From Limnephilus marmoratus (Eukaryota > Arthropoda > Insecta > Trichoptera > Limnephilidae): a DNA stretch of 64,000 nucleotides. Positions 21,881-34,093 of the stretch are shown one piece after another. The notes beneath the pieces were generated by a model. It was not told the DNA's origin. It saw nothing but the letters and a program-made list of their open reading frames with translations, and searched no databases. The position numbers were made by a program, and so were the translations under genes. The stretch's first letter is position 1; each line of letters begins with the position of its first letter. The stretch spans positions 36,754,962-36,818,961 of the forward strand of contig OU862928.1 in NCBI GenBank assembly GCA_917880885.1, in the 5' to 3' direction.

Positions 21881-24800
21881 ATTTATTATTGGTAAAGGGA
21901 TCAGTTTTCATAGGCCAATTTAGCATTTTTTATACCAAAGAAGTGAAAGATTTTTCCTTTAACACTTACAGAGTAAACTTACATTACAGGAAATAAATCA
22001 ATCCATTTATATATTGAAGTTAGCAAAAATTCTTTCAAATTTGTATACAAACATTGTTTATTGGTTAAAAAACAAAACTCCAAAGTGCAAGTGGAAAAAA
22101 TACCCAAAATAAACAGCTGTATCAAAAATACTGATTTCATTCTAGCTGCCATTTAAAATAATAATCACTTATTGGTCTTTTTAAATACAAATATTAAAAG
22201 AAAATAAGAAATATTCAGCGAGGACATTGTGATGAACGATATTATTCATTTTGTAACAACTATTAATTAAACAATTATAAAATTGCAAAAAAAAAATTAT
22301 TTACCTAAGAAATTTTCTATATTTTAGAAATAATGTTATTTGTCAGGCTGTTAGACCAACAATGTGACAAAATTGCTTGCGGCCTCATTACAAATAGTTT
22401 TATTTAATGTTTTCCACTTGGATATCTAACATTAGTTGATAGTTTTGTTTCTATCCCTGAAGGTCCAGCTTGGATGATTGATAAAATCCTGTAAGGGTCG
22501 ACCGAGATCTCGGTCTCGGCTACAAATTCTACCGAGAACTCTGTTTCGGTTCTCGGCGAAAAATCACCTAGATTCTGGGCCATAACCGAGACCGTTGTAA
22601 GTAGGTACGGTATAGGATAATAGGATTCAAATTTCACATTCGTCACTTGGTGTCAGCGCGTGAGAGAGCTGTTGAAAATACCTTCAGTGTTGACAGTGTA
22701 CACCGATTTCTTATTTAATCCCTGTAAATATCGGTTCGGCTGTCAACAGTGAAACCATGCTCGGGACTTTGATATAAAATTATCGGAAGTTACGTCTATC
22801 GGTCCGATTAAGTTATCGATTTTACTGTGCTAGACCTCCAGGGAGTATAACAAACAAGTTTTATTATGCTGCACATCACTCAAATTAATATAATTGAGAA
22901 ATATGAATGTATTTATAGATCTGGGACCGATACTCGGACCAATACTATTAACAAAACGACATGAATTTTGCCTGCAGAATTGAAATTTTGTCACAATGAA
23001 GATTTTAAATAACCTAAATGACTATAAATTTATTTGCAAAGTGTTTAGGTTAATTGTTTTAAAATTTCCCTTTACTAGGTGCTAGGGAAGATTTCCGCTT
23101 TCATCGTGAAATGTGTTGAAATACGCCATCATGTTTTCTTTCATTTAAAATTATTAATGATAAATGCGTGATGTTTTATTTTTAAATATCTAACAATTAC
23201 TAATAATATTATAATTAGCCAATCACTGAAATTATAATACATAAACATAGACTAGAAACGTAATATATATATCATGGTAGTGCGTTCATAACTCAGAGTT
23301 GCTCAGGCACCTTTAAAATTATCTTAAATAGGCAAAGGAATGATAAAGAATAGATTGTTAGTATTTCAGGAAAACAGCGGTCGCCATCAATGTTAATAGA
23401 ACCTGGAGATTTCTTAACGTAAAACTCCTAATGCGTAAGACGTTATTTATTATGCGTGTAATGTGTAACGTAACGCAAATGGTATGGACAACATATTAAC
23501 TCTGTTATTGTTCAAGTTGATCCATTATTTACAAAAATGCAAACCAAACGCGTAACCAATTAAGGTAAAATATTTGTAATCTGTTTACATTTTGATACGC
23601 ACAAATAATGCAAATAACATTTTGTTTCAACTTAATTACTACAAAAAACTACTATTTATGTGGGGGGGACATGGTAAAAAATGCTTTAAAATTTAAATTT
23701 AAAAAAATCAAAGTTCAAAATGATGCCATGATTAATCTTGTCGTAGTTTGTAATGTTTGTTGGATCTCACTTCAATCTAAATACACAGAAAATATTTAAA
23801 TAATCTAAAAACATCAGAGTGTGCAATTTACGCGAGGTAGAAGTGAAGCCTTCACAAAACTAAAGTAGACAAGAGTGGGGAGGCTACGAAGTACCGCACA
23901 GAGAGGAGACTGATTGTACTCATTCTCTCGCAGGCTAAATCTTATAGATGCATCTGTTTGTGACTCTTTTTAGTGTCGCTATTTTTAATTTCATCGAGTT
24001 TCAAATCACAACAGTGCTAAAGAAGTTTTCAGGGGACCTAATAACATATTTTGGGCATGTTTTTCAATTGAACAAAAGTAAAAGTTTTGTTTTGTACAAA
24101 TTAAGTTGAAACGAATTGTTATTTAAATGATTTGAACATAGGTATTCAAAAGTACGGGGAGTATGGAATTTACCTGAGTTATTTTTAAAGATATCAGTCC
24201 AATCCATGTACTGTTTATAGTGACGTCCATGCTAAGAACGTTACACATTACACATCACACGCTTCGTAATTGGACAAAAGATATATTGTAAGATTGCTGT
24301 GATGTGGGATTTCTTGATCCTATTACATACAAAGTTCACAAAGTATTATACTGAAGACCTTTAAAGGCTGATATATTCATAATAATTGTAAATCAATTAC
24401 CATTATGCGTAACTGCATTCAAAACACTTTAGTGGAGTTACAGGGTAACTCCGATATGAATGGAAATGCGGGTGGGGGATGAACTGGGTACTACGAGAAG
24501 CTTGCGCAGCGGGGAACTTTTTAACTTCAAGAGGTCCTCAGCAAGCCAAGCTGATACCCAAAGTGGCCGTGGTACCTTGCAGAATGTGTGCAGCAAACTT
24601 CACTTCACTCTTCGTTATTTTCTGAGAGAACGACACAATACTTTAAAACCACCAAAGGGATATAAACCAATAGAAATGTTTCCTGGGTGTTTCTTCCTTA
24701 GGGTGAAATTGATTATTTTTATCAATTTCATCGACCTAGGAGTCAAAAGGTGTTATGTAGATTGTTTAGATCGCTTAGACACCAGTTTTTTTCATCGGCG

Positions 24801-24943
24801 TAAATCGCACTTTTAACACTATTCGTTTTTTTCCACGTTTAAAACTATGTACGTTGTGAAATTAATGTGAGAAACTTATCATTATAGTTTAATATTTACA
24901 CGGGTTTATATAGCATTAAACAAACACTCGTAGAAGTTCGGGG
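21881..24943. other. No gene recognised; 3' flank of UGCG
   Basis: Mostly AT-rich. 22,735-22,855 is one copy of dispersed repeat G (GCTGTCAACAGTGAAACC, ATAAAATTATCGGAAGTTA), the other being at 44,005-44,120. 24,460-24,816 is open for 118 codons on the plus strand, but I recognise no domain and it may be chance in a GC-richer patch. Confidence 0.45.
24888..24893 (-). promoter_or_regulatory. Candidate poly(A) signal for UGCG
   Basis: ATTAAA on the minus strand about 50 nt past the UGCG stop codon. It is a common variant signal and the closest candidate downstream, but it is a weak call in AT-rich DNA. Confidence 0.3.
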
Positions 24944-26137
24944 CTAGTATTTCGCTTTGGGACAGATCTCGGTGGCGAGGCCACCCCAAGCGAGGCGATA
25001 TTGTCGCGCGCGCCACTGTACCGTGGGCCGGCAAAGGGCCAAGAGGAGTAACACGGGTCCCGCCAGTTCGCGTAGCAGCCACGCTAGCGCAAACCACCAC
25101 TTGGGAAAGGGGGGCGGCCCGGCTTGAGCCGCGCAAAGCAACAACCAGTCCAGCAGGAACCACACCAATGCGTGAGTGGCAAGCACTGCAGCCGGCTCCC
25201 AGCCCAACAGTGTATGCGTTGCCCACGCTGCGCACACTCCCAGCACCAGACACTCCGAAATAGGCTCCAGCAGAATTGTGTGCGGAAGCATTGCTGACCG
25301 CAGCTGAGCCCAACGCATCAGTCGCGATGCCAGAGCGCGCACCCCTCCACGACCGGGATTTTGTATCGCGGGCTGCGAGGACACTGCAAGTCTCCAACCC
25401 TTCGCACGCAGGGCTGCCGCCAAGAAGAAATCTTCCGCTAAATAATCCGCAACAGCTGCCAGCCCGCCGCACGCTTCGAACGCTGAACGTCGCACCAACG
25501 AACTCATACCCGTGTGACAATTGATTCGCAGGAAGTCTGCAGCGAGATACATGCGAGCTTGAGCCGTGCCGAAGTACACTTTTTCCAGCGCTGCGGCAAA
25601 TCCGGGCCGATCCGCCACAAATGGCATCTGATGCACTAATCCGACGCGTTCGGTCAAATGCTGCACCATGTCTAGAAGAGTGTCTTCTTTCATGCGGATT
25701 CCAGCGTCGCTGATGAGTAGCAGCTCGTGGCGAGCGGCGGTCAGGCCTGGCTGCATGTTGTTGACCTTCGGGTTCACTCCGACGCGTTCACCTCCGACTA
25801 AGAGACGCGCGGGCACGTTCGGATATCTCGCCATGAGTGCTACCGCCACGGCTGCCGCGGGATCCTTCTCGTCCTCCACGCAGAACAACACCTCGTACAG
25901 CGGATACTTCATCGTGAAGAATGTCTCCAGGTTGGAGCTCAAGTTGGGATCGTCCCCCAGCAAAGGCTTCAGGATAGAAACGCCGGGCAGAGGAACCTCC
26001 AAGGACGGCGCGGCGACGGGGCGGTGTAACTTCCATCTCGAGTAGAACAGCGCTATGAGGTGGATGATCCATAAGCATATCCATGTGATGAAGAAGAATA
26101 CGGCGAAGCCGTAACGCGTATAAATCATGGTGGTCAT
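24944..26137 (-). CDS. UGCG: Ceramide glucosyltransferase
   Basis: Transfers glucose from UDP-glucose to ceramide on the cytosolic face of the Golgi, the first step of glucosylceramide-based glycosphingolipid synthesis (GT21 family). The first in-frame ATG (26,137) gives 397 residues. An in-frame TAG lies about 100 bp upstream with no ATG between, and the GTG at 26,155 is not a likely eukaryotic start. With this start the numbering matches the mammalian enzyme: D92 in EDEKD, D144 in ISDAGIR, D236 in AEDFF, the R272-x-x-R-W motif in SRLMRW, and C207. An N-terminal membrane anchor spans about residues 6-32 and hydrophobic segments fill about 290-370. It is intronless and GC-rich with G/C-ending codons in AT-rich surroundings. 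Position 193, histidine in rat, is glutamine here. No neighbouring gene suggests shared regulation. Confidence 0.97.
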   Translation of the reverse strand: MTTMIYTRYGFAVFFFITWICLWIIHLIALFYSRWKLHRPVAAPSLEVPLPGVSILKPLLGDDPNLSSNLETFFTMKYPLYEVLFCVEDEKDPAAAVAVALMARYPNVPARLLVGGERVGVNPKVNNMQPGLTAARHELLLISDAGIRMKEDTLLDMVQHLTERVGLVHQMPFVADRPGFAAALEKVYFGTAQARMYLAADFLRINCHTGMSSLVRRSAFEACGGLAAVADYLAEDFFLAAALRAKGWRLAVSSQPAIQNPGRGGVRALASRLMRWAQLRSAMLPHTILLEPISECLVLGVCAAWATHTLLGWEPAAVLATHALVWFLLDWLLLCAAQAGPPPFPKWWFALAWLLRELAGPVLLLLALCRPTVQWRARQYRLAWGGLATEICPKAKY

Positions 26138-27525
26138 GACGGGGAGAGGATACACAAGGATCGTTCGACGGTTGACATAACTGACGTTACCGAAATACTC
26201 CGCGACTGAGACGGCTCTACGGTTCGACTATCACATTCACGACACTGCGAAATCAAAGTGACAACACTCGACGTGACTCCGACCTCCGATATCTGCCGCC
26301 GACGTGCGCCGACGATAGTCAAACGCCAAACTTCGAGCTTCGAGCCAATTTATGCCATCCGACAGTTAGGAGATAAGACACGCTAGAGGAGGTGTTGACA
26401 TATTTAAAAATACATGCGATATCGAACTCCCAAATTCAACAATACTCTCCAGCTGTATTCTTCATAGAGTCACTTAATTAGCTAATGAAACCGGGCAAAT
26501 AAAACATTATCGCCGGAGAATGCGAATATATGTACATAACAATGCGGAATAATAAAATTGTCGGAAATTTTATAATGTCCGCAATACGCAATCGAGTTCT
26601 TACTCAGAATAATATTTTTTGTAGTACCCGAGTAAAAAATAGTAAATCATTCATGTGATCACTGAACCTAAGTGTAGGTAAAAAATGTAGCCCTTTTGAT
26701 GCATCGGTAATGTGGATACTAGGCTGACAACGGTTGGTAATGTAGGCATCGTAAAAATACAAAAATGATTTGATTCGAATACATTTTTAACTAATGCCAT
26801 CTAGCGACACAAATGTTAACTAACAGCATACTTTCACTAGAACGGGGCAACGGGGTGGTTTGGTATATTTATGCTTGGACGTGTATTAGTACAAACATTG
26901 AAATAGAATAAAAAGTCTGTACGATCCTTACCTTTGTTCTAGGTATATATTACAAAACTTATTCTCTTGGATAGCGGGGAATCTATTTTTCCCGGGAATA
27001 GGTTAACAGGTAGGATTATTTTTTCGTTTTCATTCATAAAATAGTACCTAGGTATTTTGTTTTACATAATATTTATTCACGGAATATAAGCAGATATAAA
27101 AAAAAAATAATAGTATGTTTGTGTACATAACCGATCATAACTTACGGTTAGACTATGGTTAGAATCCAATTAGATTACCTACTTAATATTATTGAGGTCT
27201 GTATTATACAAAACACCCCAATATAGTTTACAAATAGGGGCAATGCTACTGTAGATGTTATTGTGGTCACTTACCTATACCAAAAGGGGTTAAGTCTTTG
27301 ATAATTAATTATTATTCCTCATTCCGTTTGTAAATCTGTAATTTATTTAAATTTTCCTCGCTCTGTGATTTTATGTAGAAGTTACAGTTTGCAGCCGTTC
27401 AATTATTTATAAGGTTTGAAAGAACAAATAAACTTTCCACTCACAGCACTAGATGGTGCTTTACAAAAATGGCATTTTTTTATTGTACAAAAAATGTGTT
27501 GCGGTATGAATAATTTAATTAAACA
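26138..27525. other. 5' flank of UGCG, then AT-rich DNA
   Basis: 26,138-26,340 stays GC-richer and should hold the UGCG 5' UTR and promoter. I see no clear TATA box on the minus strand, so a TATA-less promoter is likely. From about 26,400 the sequence is AT-rich with no gene recognised. Confidence 0.4.
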
Positions 27526-28684
27526 TGTCAGCCTTACTAAAAAACCCAGTGAAAAATTTATTCAATTGACAAACGGCCGCGGATGTGAAAACATTACTAA
27601 TTAAAAATTTATTCATTGAAAGAAATACACATTGTTTACACGGCCTGAGAGGGTAGTTTATCTCTGTTTTAACGATTGATGTCCGGACGAAATTTGGAAT
27701 TTTTCCAAAGGATTTTGAATGTTCTATATATTTCTTATTTTTGAAGGTGTCGTAAAAACAAATACCATTTATGAAAACTACATAAAATTACCTTTTAGAT
27801 TTGTGTATTTGAAATACAGTTTAGTTTTAAACTGACATATTTTAAGATTCAAACTCGGAAAATAATGAAAAAAATTTCTTACCAAATTTTTTTTGACTAA
27901 AATGTAGAGAAATTTAAAAAAAATCAAAATTTAAAAAACACAGTCCTTTTATGTAATAAATTTGGAAGGAAACTATCACCTCACTTTTTCCTCGTGCATA
28001 CAATAAAAAAATAATAAAAAATTTCAAAGTTTTTTTTTATTGCTAAAAAACTCACCTAAAAATTATACCGGCTTTTATAACAGATTTCTTGCATCTCTAA
28101 AGACGTTAACTTCTTTGATACATTTAGGAACACATGTATTAGATATTAATATTTCAAAAAACATCACTTTCATGAAATTCTCGTAAAATAAAATCCTTTA
28201 AATGTAAATTTGAATTTTCATGTTTCATATAAAATAGTTTTTGACATTTCAATTTTCAAAGTACGATTATTGTTTTATAACTTGACTAAAACTTATGAAA
28301 AACCACAAAAAACACGGTATATATATCAATTATATAAATATGAGAGCAAATTAGTCAAATTAATAAAAATTAACCATCACATTTAAGTAATATTGCACAC
28401 ACATCCGCGAAGCGAAATTTTTTCGCGCTTCCAGCGCGAAAGTTAATTTATGAGCGCGAACAACGAATGCGCGGCGCCGCCAGCTAGCGGTTATGAAGGA
28501 AAACAAACAATTTAGTACTTACAGATTTAAAATACATTTTAAGAACAAACCTTATTAGTAATAGTTGGTGTTTTAGTGTATTTTTGTTTTATTCACGTTG
28601 CTGCAGCAACAGCAACATGAATATCAACAGCAACAGCAATATGGTTATCGGGCGTGCTGTGGTTTTTTTTTAGTAAGGCTGACA
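27526..28684. mobile_element. TIR element with TGTCAGCCTTACT ends
   Basis: Termini TGTCAGCCTTACTAAAAAA and its complement lie 1.16 kb apart. The interior is AT-rich apart from a GC patch at 28,400-28,490 (GCGCGGCGCCGCCAGC) and CAACAG repeats near 28,610. No transposase. No convincing target duplication. Confidence 0.5.
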
Positions 28685-29895
28685 GTATATAATGTACCTA
28701 GTGAAACCTGCAAACTCAATATTCATTTTAAGTTAAGATGGTACTTACTCTAAACAGCAGTAAAATTCACTCATTCAAAGATGTTAATCCTTCGATTAAT
28801 CATTAGTGGGCCGCAACTGCACGACGAAAGAAAAATAGCCTTATTTCCTTGAGCGCTAGTGATAAAAAGTTGTCTTAGGTCTTTAATGTTAATAAAAATA
28901 AAAATAAAGTTAAATACTTCCCCGAAGCGATCGAAAAATGATCATAAAATATTTTTGGTGAATTATTCCCAAGTAGTAAGGAAATGAAGAGTTACAATTA
29001 CAAAATTAAAATTCACAATTACAATTTATTTACTATAGGTAAAAGCAGTTACAACATTAAAATTTGCGATCATAATTATTACATTAATCTCGAAGAATTA
29101 AATGTGATTAATTATTCCGGTTGAAAATCACGTTTTGTTTCAATTGTTGGCATATTTTACCTGGAGTTTATGGTTGTAGTAATAAGGTCTTCCCTGCTTT
29201 TCTTGCCACACAAATTCAGAAGATGTTTCAATCACAACCTTTACACAATGTTCTATATATTGTGTAAGATAGGGGAACGTGTCAAAGTTGATGAAATTGG
29301 ACCTGACTTCTTAAGTTTAGACTTTGTTAGGTTAAGTTTTTCTAATTCTTCTTCCGTTACATCTTCTAAAATGGGATGATACGTGATTGGCGTATCTTGT
29401 CAAGATATCATATCAAAATAGGATTGTGCATCAAAATTCAATGTGGGTACTTTAAGTCTTTAAATGTTCGGTTTTCTGTCCGGAATAACTCTCTGGCTTT
29501 CAATAAACGCCTTATTCCAAGTTCTTTGATGGTAGGTGATTCATCGGTTGTCATTGACAAGAGTAAATTTTCAGGATGAGCGAAGTAAGCGCTTCGCTAT
29601 ATCACAGGATTAATTATTGAAGATAGCGCGAATATTTAACCATACTAAAAATATGCCTTTAGCGTAGGGAGTGTGGCGAACCCATCGCTCAGGGAGTGGA
29701 AAACACAAACCTGCAATAGCCATCCCAAGCCAAGGTGTGAGCTACCGTGCTCAGGCTGAATGTCCTGGGGAACAGCGTCACGAACGGTGCCTCCGAGAAA
29801 CAAGGTCGCATCTCGGAGTATTTAGACCTCACTCCAGCACTCAGGGCTCTGCTGGAGTGGACCTTCTATTTCCCTGGTAACTCGCGGGACAAAAA
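28685..29895. other. No gene recognised
   Basis: 28,685-29,600 is AT-rich. Two adjoining open frames at 29,170-29,579 (69 and 67 codons) have no motif I know. 29,650-29,890 is GC-rich and leads into the minisatellite. Confidence 0.4.
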
Positions 29896-30440
29896 AAATG
29901 GACCATTCTAAAACTAGGGGCCTTTTGGGAACCTAGGAGTGCTGAGGCCACCTTTGTGGATTTCCTTCCTGGGGCCGTAGGAGGAACTAAGAGGAGAAAC
30001 CGTGGAGAGGTGAGCTGAGGCCACCTCCATGAACTCTTCCCTTGTGGGGCCTTCAAGGAACCAAGCAGCCTTCCACCGCGGGGCCTTTGTGGAACCAAGG
30101 AGGAGTGAAGTGGAGAGATGATGTCTTCTTCCCATGTGGGGCCTTCGAGGAACCATGTAGGAGTGAAGAGGAGAAATGAGGCCATCTTGGTGAACTCTTC
30201 CTCTGTGGGGCCTTAAAGGAACCAAGGAGGAGAGATGAAGTTCTCTTCCCTCCTGGGGCCCTCGGGGAACCAAGGTGGAGTGGACTCTTCCCTTGTGGGG
30301 CCTTTAGGGTACCAAGGGGATGTAGACTCTTCGTCGTGGAGCCTTCGGGGAACTAAGGAGTGGAGAGGAGAGATGAAGCCCTCTTCCGTCGTGGGGCCTT
30401 CATGGAACCAAGGAGGAGCGAAGAGGGGAAATGAGACCTG
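29896..30440. repeat. GC-rich minisatellite, variable ~60-85-bp units
   Basis: About eight units carry GTGGGGCCTT, GGAACCAAGG and GAGGAGTGAAGAGGAGA with CTCTTCCC between. The purine/pyrimidine skew is strong: the plus strand alternates GGAGGAG and CTCTTCC blocks. Unit length varies, so it is an irregular array. Confidence 0.75.
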
Positions 30441-30930
30441 GGAAGACACATTGTCGGACCAGAAGATACAGCTTCATTTCGAATGACAATCCTGGTGAAC
30501 TTTATAAAAGGGACTGGGTTGCTGTCAAAGGAATGAGGTAAAATGGGAGATAGTACAATGGGTCTATGGCCTAAGTGCTCTCGGGAACTATATATATGTA
30601 AACCGTCTCCGATTATTTAAAAAAATATATATATATATGCCTCGCATCTTTTTGCACAACCCATGTAGTTTTATATCAAACCACGTAGGAACGTATGCCC
30701 TCATGATTAAAGTGGCTAACATAATAACATTTTCTGATGGCGTTGCACTTCCAATATATAGTTACGAGTATATAGTATAGTTATGAGTATATAGTATAGT
30801 TAACGATATATTCGCGAATTAAAGCGATAAATGGTGTTTTTAGCGATAAAAACGTTAAAACGCGAAATAGCAGCGATTTTTACAACAAAACTCGTACATA
30901 TATTTCAAAAGTGCGTACATATATTTCTTA
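30441..30930. other. No gene recognised
   Basis: A short TATATATATG run (30,620), then a duplicated GAGTATATAGTATAGTTA block (30,767-30,802), then AGCGATAAA repeats. This may include the worn left end of the hAT element that follows. Confidence 0.4.
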
Positions 30931-31110
30931 AAAGAGAATTATCCTGAAATGAATGCAAAACTTTTTCCTAGTCCTGTCATAACTAGATGGAACACTTGGT
31001 TTCATGCAGTCGAATATCTAGCTGAATACAAGGATGCTCTCATCCATTTCATGAAGGAGTATGAACCCAAAAACTCGAGTATTGATTACATTTTAGAGCA
31101 GTTTGCAGAT

Positions 31111-31782
31111 TGCTGGGGGCGCTGCTGCTGTGGCCTACCCCAAGCCCTATTCCTGTAAAACACACACAATAACAGCCGTCGGTTAGCTCAAACCGGCTCG
31201 AACATGATTCCTCCTAAAAAAACAGGGCGAGTGCCAGTGGTTCGCTTGGTCAATTCTTCCTTCCCCTCCTCTCCTCAAAATCCCCGGGACTCCCTCTTCA
31301 ATCAGTACACAGTATTTGCATTTAAAGGGTTTATTCAATAAACAGAACAGGGTGATACACATACGGCCAGTGTCGGCACAAAACACAAGTTAAACTACCC
31401 TACTGACCTAACGAGGATTTCTCCCTCTCTCTATGCGTTTAAATGAAGTTACAAACGGTTCAAAGCACACGGTGGGGGGGAGGAAGCGAGTTGGTACTCA
31501 CATAGCTAGATGCGTGGTCTGCCATCTTTTCTGGATTCCGTTCACAACACAATTTCAAACAATACATCGCGGAGTTAATATCGTGGAGCACAAACAGCGC
31601 AAATCGCGCGTAGCACAGTTGCTTGGCCGAGAGCTAGCGAAGGAATGGCGGCCGGCGGGCCGCCCGGCGCTTGGCGCCTGACGCGGGGTGGTCGCGCGGT
31701 GCGGGGAGAGGAAACGGTAGGCACGTGTAGTGGGGACGATTCACTTAACCTTCCGCTCGGGAGCCGATTCTGTTACGTAACA
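31111..31782 (-). repeat. LTR, left copy (3' LTR if element is minus)
   Basis: 672 bp starting TGCTGGGGGCGCTGC and ending GTTACGTAACA on the plus strand. By eye it appears identical to 37,809-38,480. The CpG-rich block GGCGGCCGGCGGGCCGCCCG lies about 130 bp from its right end. Confidence 0.9.
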
Positions 31783-32565
31783 CTTCCCCCCTCGCCGCAA
31801 AAAAAAGCGACGTGGTAATGGAGCAGTAGGGCTAAGAAATCCTCTTACCCTTCTAGCACTTGTGCCAAAACAAAACAAAAAAAAAAAAAAAAAAAAAAAT
31901 TTAAGAGAAAAAAGGAGAGAGAGAGAGAAAAAGGTTGCTAGCTACAAAATAGTAGAAACAAAAACAAAAGAGAAAAAAGCATGGTGAACAAGGAATTATA
32001 CATAAATGAACAAGAAAGAGCAGTGACATACATAAATATAAACAAGGACCTGTTGGAGAAAGGTACAAGGGTTATGCAGTGATAGAAAAAAAATGACTCT
32101 AATTGTATCATTGGTCTGTGAGCTATGTTTGCGTAGCGTGGTTTGCGTAGGATGTTTGGGGTGTTGGGACGTTGCACTGAAGTTACACGGTTACTTTGTC
32201 ACAGTAACCTGGCCCGTTTGAGATTACACTCAAGGAACACTAGGGCCTTAAAGAAAACACGAAGAAGAGAACGCAGGATGAGGCTTCTTGGTGGTGGAGA
32301 GGGTTCTACCTGTCACAGAGGTCAAAAAGGTAGCTGCTTCCGGATCCTGTGGGTGGGCCAGTATGACATCATTGAGGTACTGGAGAGTGGAATTGTAATT
32401 GGTGGTTGGTCCTTTATAGAGGAGGTGGTTTGTGTGCATGACAGCCGTTGTTGTGATGGTGGTTGGTACACTGGTTTGTATACAGTGGGATTGTTGGATG
32501 AACAATTGTTGGTATTGTTATTTGCGCAAGGGCACAGGAGCATTGGCATGATGGCAACAGAGCAA

Positions 32566-32772
32566 TTTGCAAGGTGCAGCTGGAACATTTGCAAGATGCA
32601 GCAGGAACATTTGTACAATGGCAACAGGAACATTTGCGAGATGCCGCAGGAACATTTGTACAATGGCAACAGGAACATTTGCGAGATGCCGCAGGAACAT
32701 TTGTACAATGGCAACAGGAACATTTGCAAGGTGCCGCAGGAACATTTGTACAATGGCAACAGGAACATGAAC
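32566..32772. repeat. 45-bp tandem repeat
   Basis: About four and a half units of CAGGAACATTTG with alternating continuations (CGAGATGCCG and TACAATGGCAA), so each unit is two related halves. 45 is a multiple of three. All three plus frames and at least two minus frames stay open through the array, giving several overlapping 15-residue-periodic peptides that are probably not real proteins. Confidence 0.85.
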
Positions 32773-34093
32773 CAACTTAGAGCTGACGTGCTCGGGTTTG
32801 TTTGAGTGATGGTTTTGTGATGATACAATTCGCAACTACACGCACGACTCACACTAGGTTATGTTAGGTGTGGTCGGGTGCTTTTGGTACGTAGGGTTTG
32901 AAGGCATGGGACCTCCGTGACGGTAGTGAAGGCAGCATGAAGAGAGGCGCAGGTGTAGATAGGGTGAAGAGCTGCTGGTCTTCTTATTAATCCGGGAAAA
33001 ATTTATTATTAGAGCAAAATTCTTGAAGTTTACCTGCCTGGTAGACCAATGATGAAAAGGTTTGGAGAGAAACAAGGTGTGCATATTGAGAAAGATTGGA
33101 TTAGTTTGACGTGTAGAGAGAGAGAGAGACGGAGAGAGAGTTAACTAAGTGTAACTACAGACTTATACATATTACAAAGGTACGTATTCAAGGAAGGTTC
33201 TGTTTAACCCATTTAGCTTTTTTTGAAACTAAATACATTTCCAAGAACACGTAGGTAAGGGTTTGTACGTATGACAAAATGCCCCTTTTCGAAAGAAGTT
33301 GGTCTTCCATGACCTATGCTCACGTCTATACGGTAGCATTTTTTCTACTTTCGAAGAACAAAACATTGAGTACAAATAAGTTATGAAAAGTGGGAAAGGA
33401 GTAGGAAGTTGAAAAGATCCGTGAATGAAGGTTGTCCCATTTGACAAACGAAACGCCAAGTGCGTAACGCATATATCCCCATTCACGGATAATTTCGAGG
33501 AAAGGAAAGAGTGACAATTGGGAACATTTGAACGAAGAAAACTGCTGAGGACTCGGCTATTTCCGAAATTCGACCTCTGAGTGAAAGGTGAAACAAGGTC
33601 TACAGCAACTTTCCTGGCACATTACAATACAATTTGGTAGAGTGGGACAAAAGGGATACACTGACAAAAAGAGTCTAATCCACTACGTGTATTGGGCAGA
33701 AGATTAGAAGGTCGTTTTATTCTCCTACTTGTTTGCGAGAAATGACAGACCCTTGCTCAAATCTCACAAACCTGGGGGTTTTCTTGTTCGTCCCCCAGAC
33801 AACGAGTTAGGTGTTTTTGTGTCCATCAACTTAACTCCTACGACACGATGCCCCATAATCATGAGTGAAGCGTATGATTAGTCCTTTTGAGATAGTGGAT
33901 AGTTCCTGGGTTCTTGTGACAGGAAGTCCACGGGCATGTTAATGAGTACTCTGCTGCAAAAGCAATAATTTTCTGATAACAGAAAATAAAAGGCGTGTGA
34001 TCTACGCTTGGTAGGTCACACAAACATGGGGTAGATATTATTTCGTTCGCACGATTCATGGTGAGTATTGTAACGTCTTCACGTCTCATGTAC

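Noticed and set aside
24460..24816. 118-codon plus-strand frame downstream of UGCG
   Set aside because: No recognisable domain. Composition and position suggest chance, though a small gene cannot be excluded.
24906..25520. 204-codon minus-strand frame overlapping UGCG
   Set aside because: Offset frame shadow of UGCG with low-complexity G/A/V/S content.
25276..26045. Plus-strand open frames antisense to UGCG (82 and 125 codons)
   Set aside because: GC-rich coding sequence leaves antisense frames open. No motif, and the minus-strand frame is a clear enzyme.
26138..26155. Upstream GTG as UGCG start
   Set aside because: GTG is not a usual eukaryotic start. The ATG at 26,137 gives numbering collinear with the mammalian protein.
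29170..29579. Two adjacent 67-69 codon frames
   Set aside because: No motif, no splice or start context that supports a gene. Left as unassigned.
32143..32805. 220-codon plus-strand frame in the LTR element
   Set aside because: The last third is the 45-bp repeat open in many frames. No gag or other domain is recognisable.
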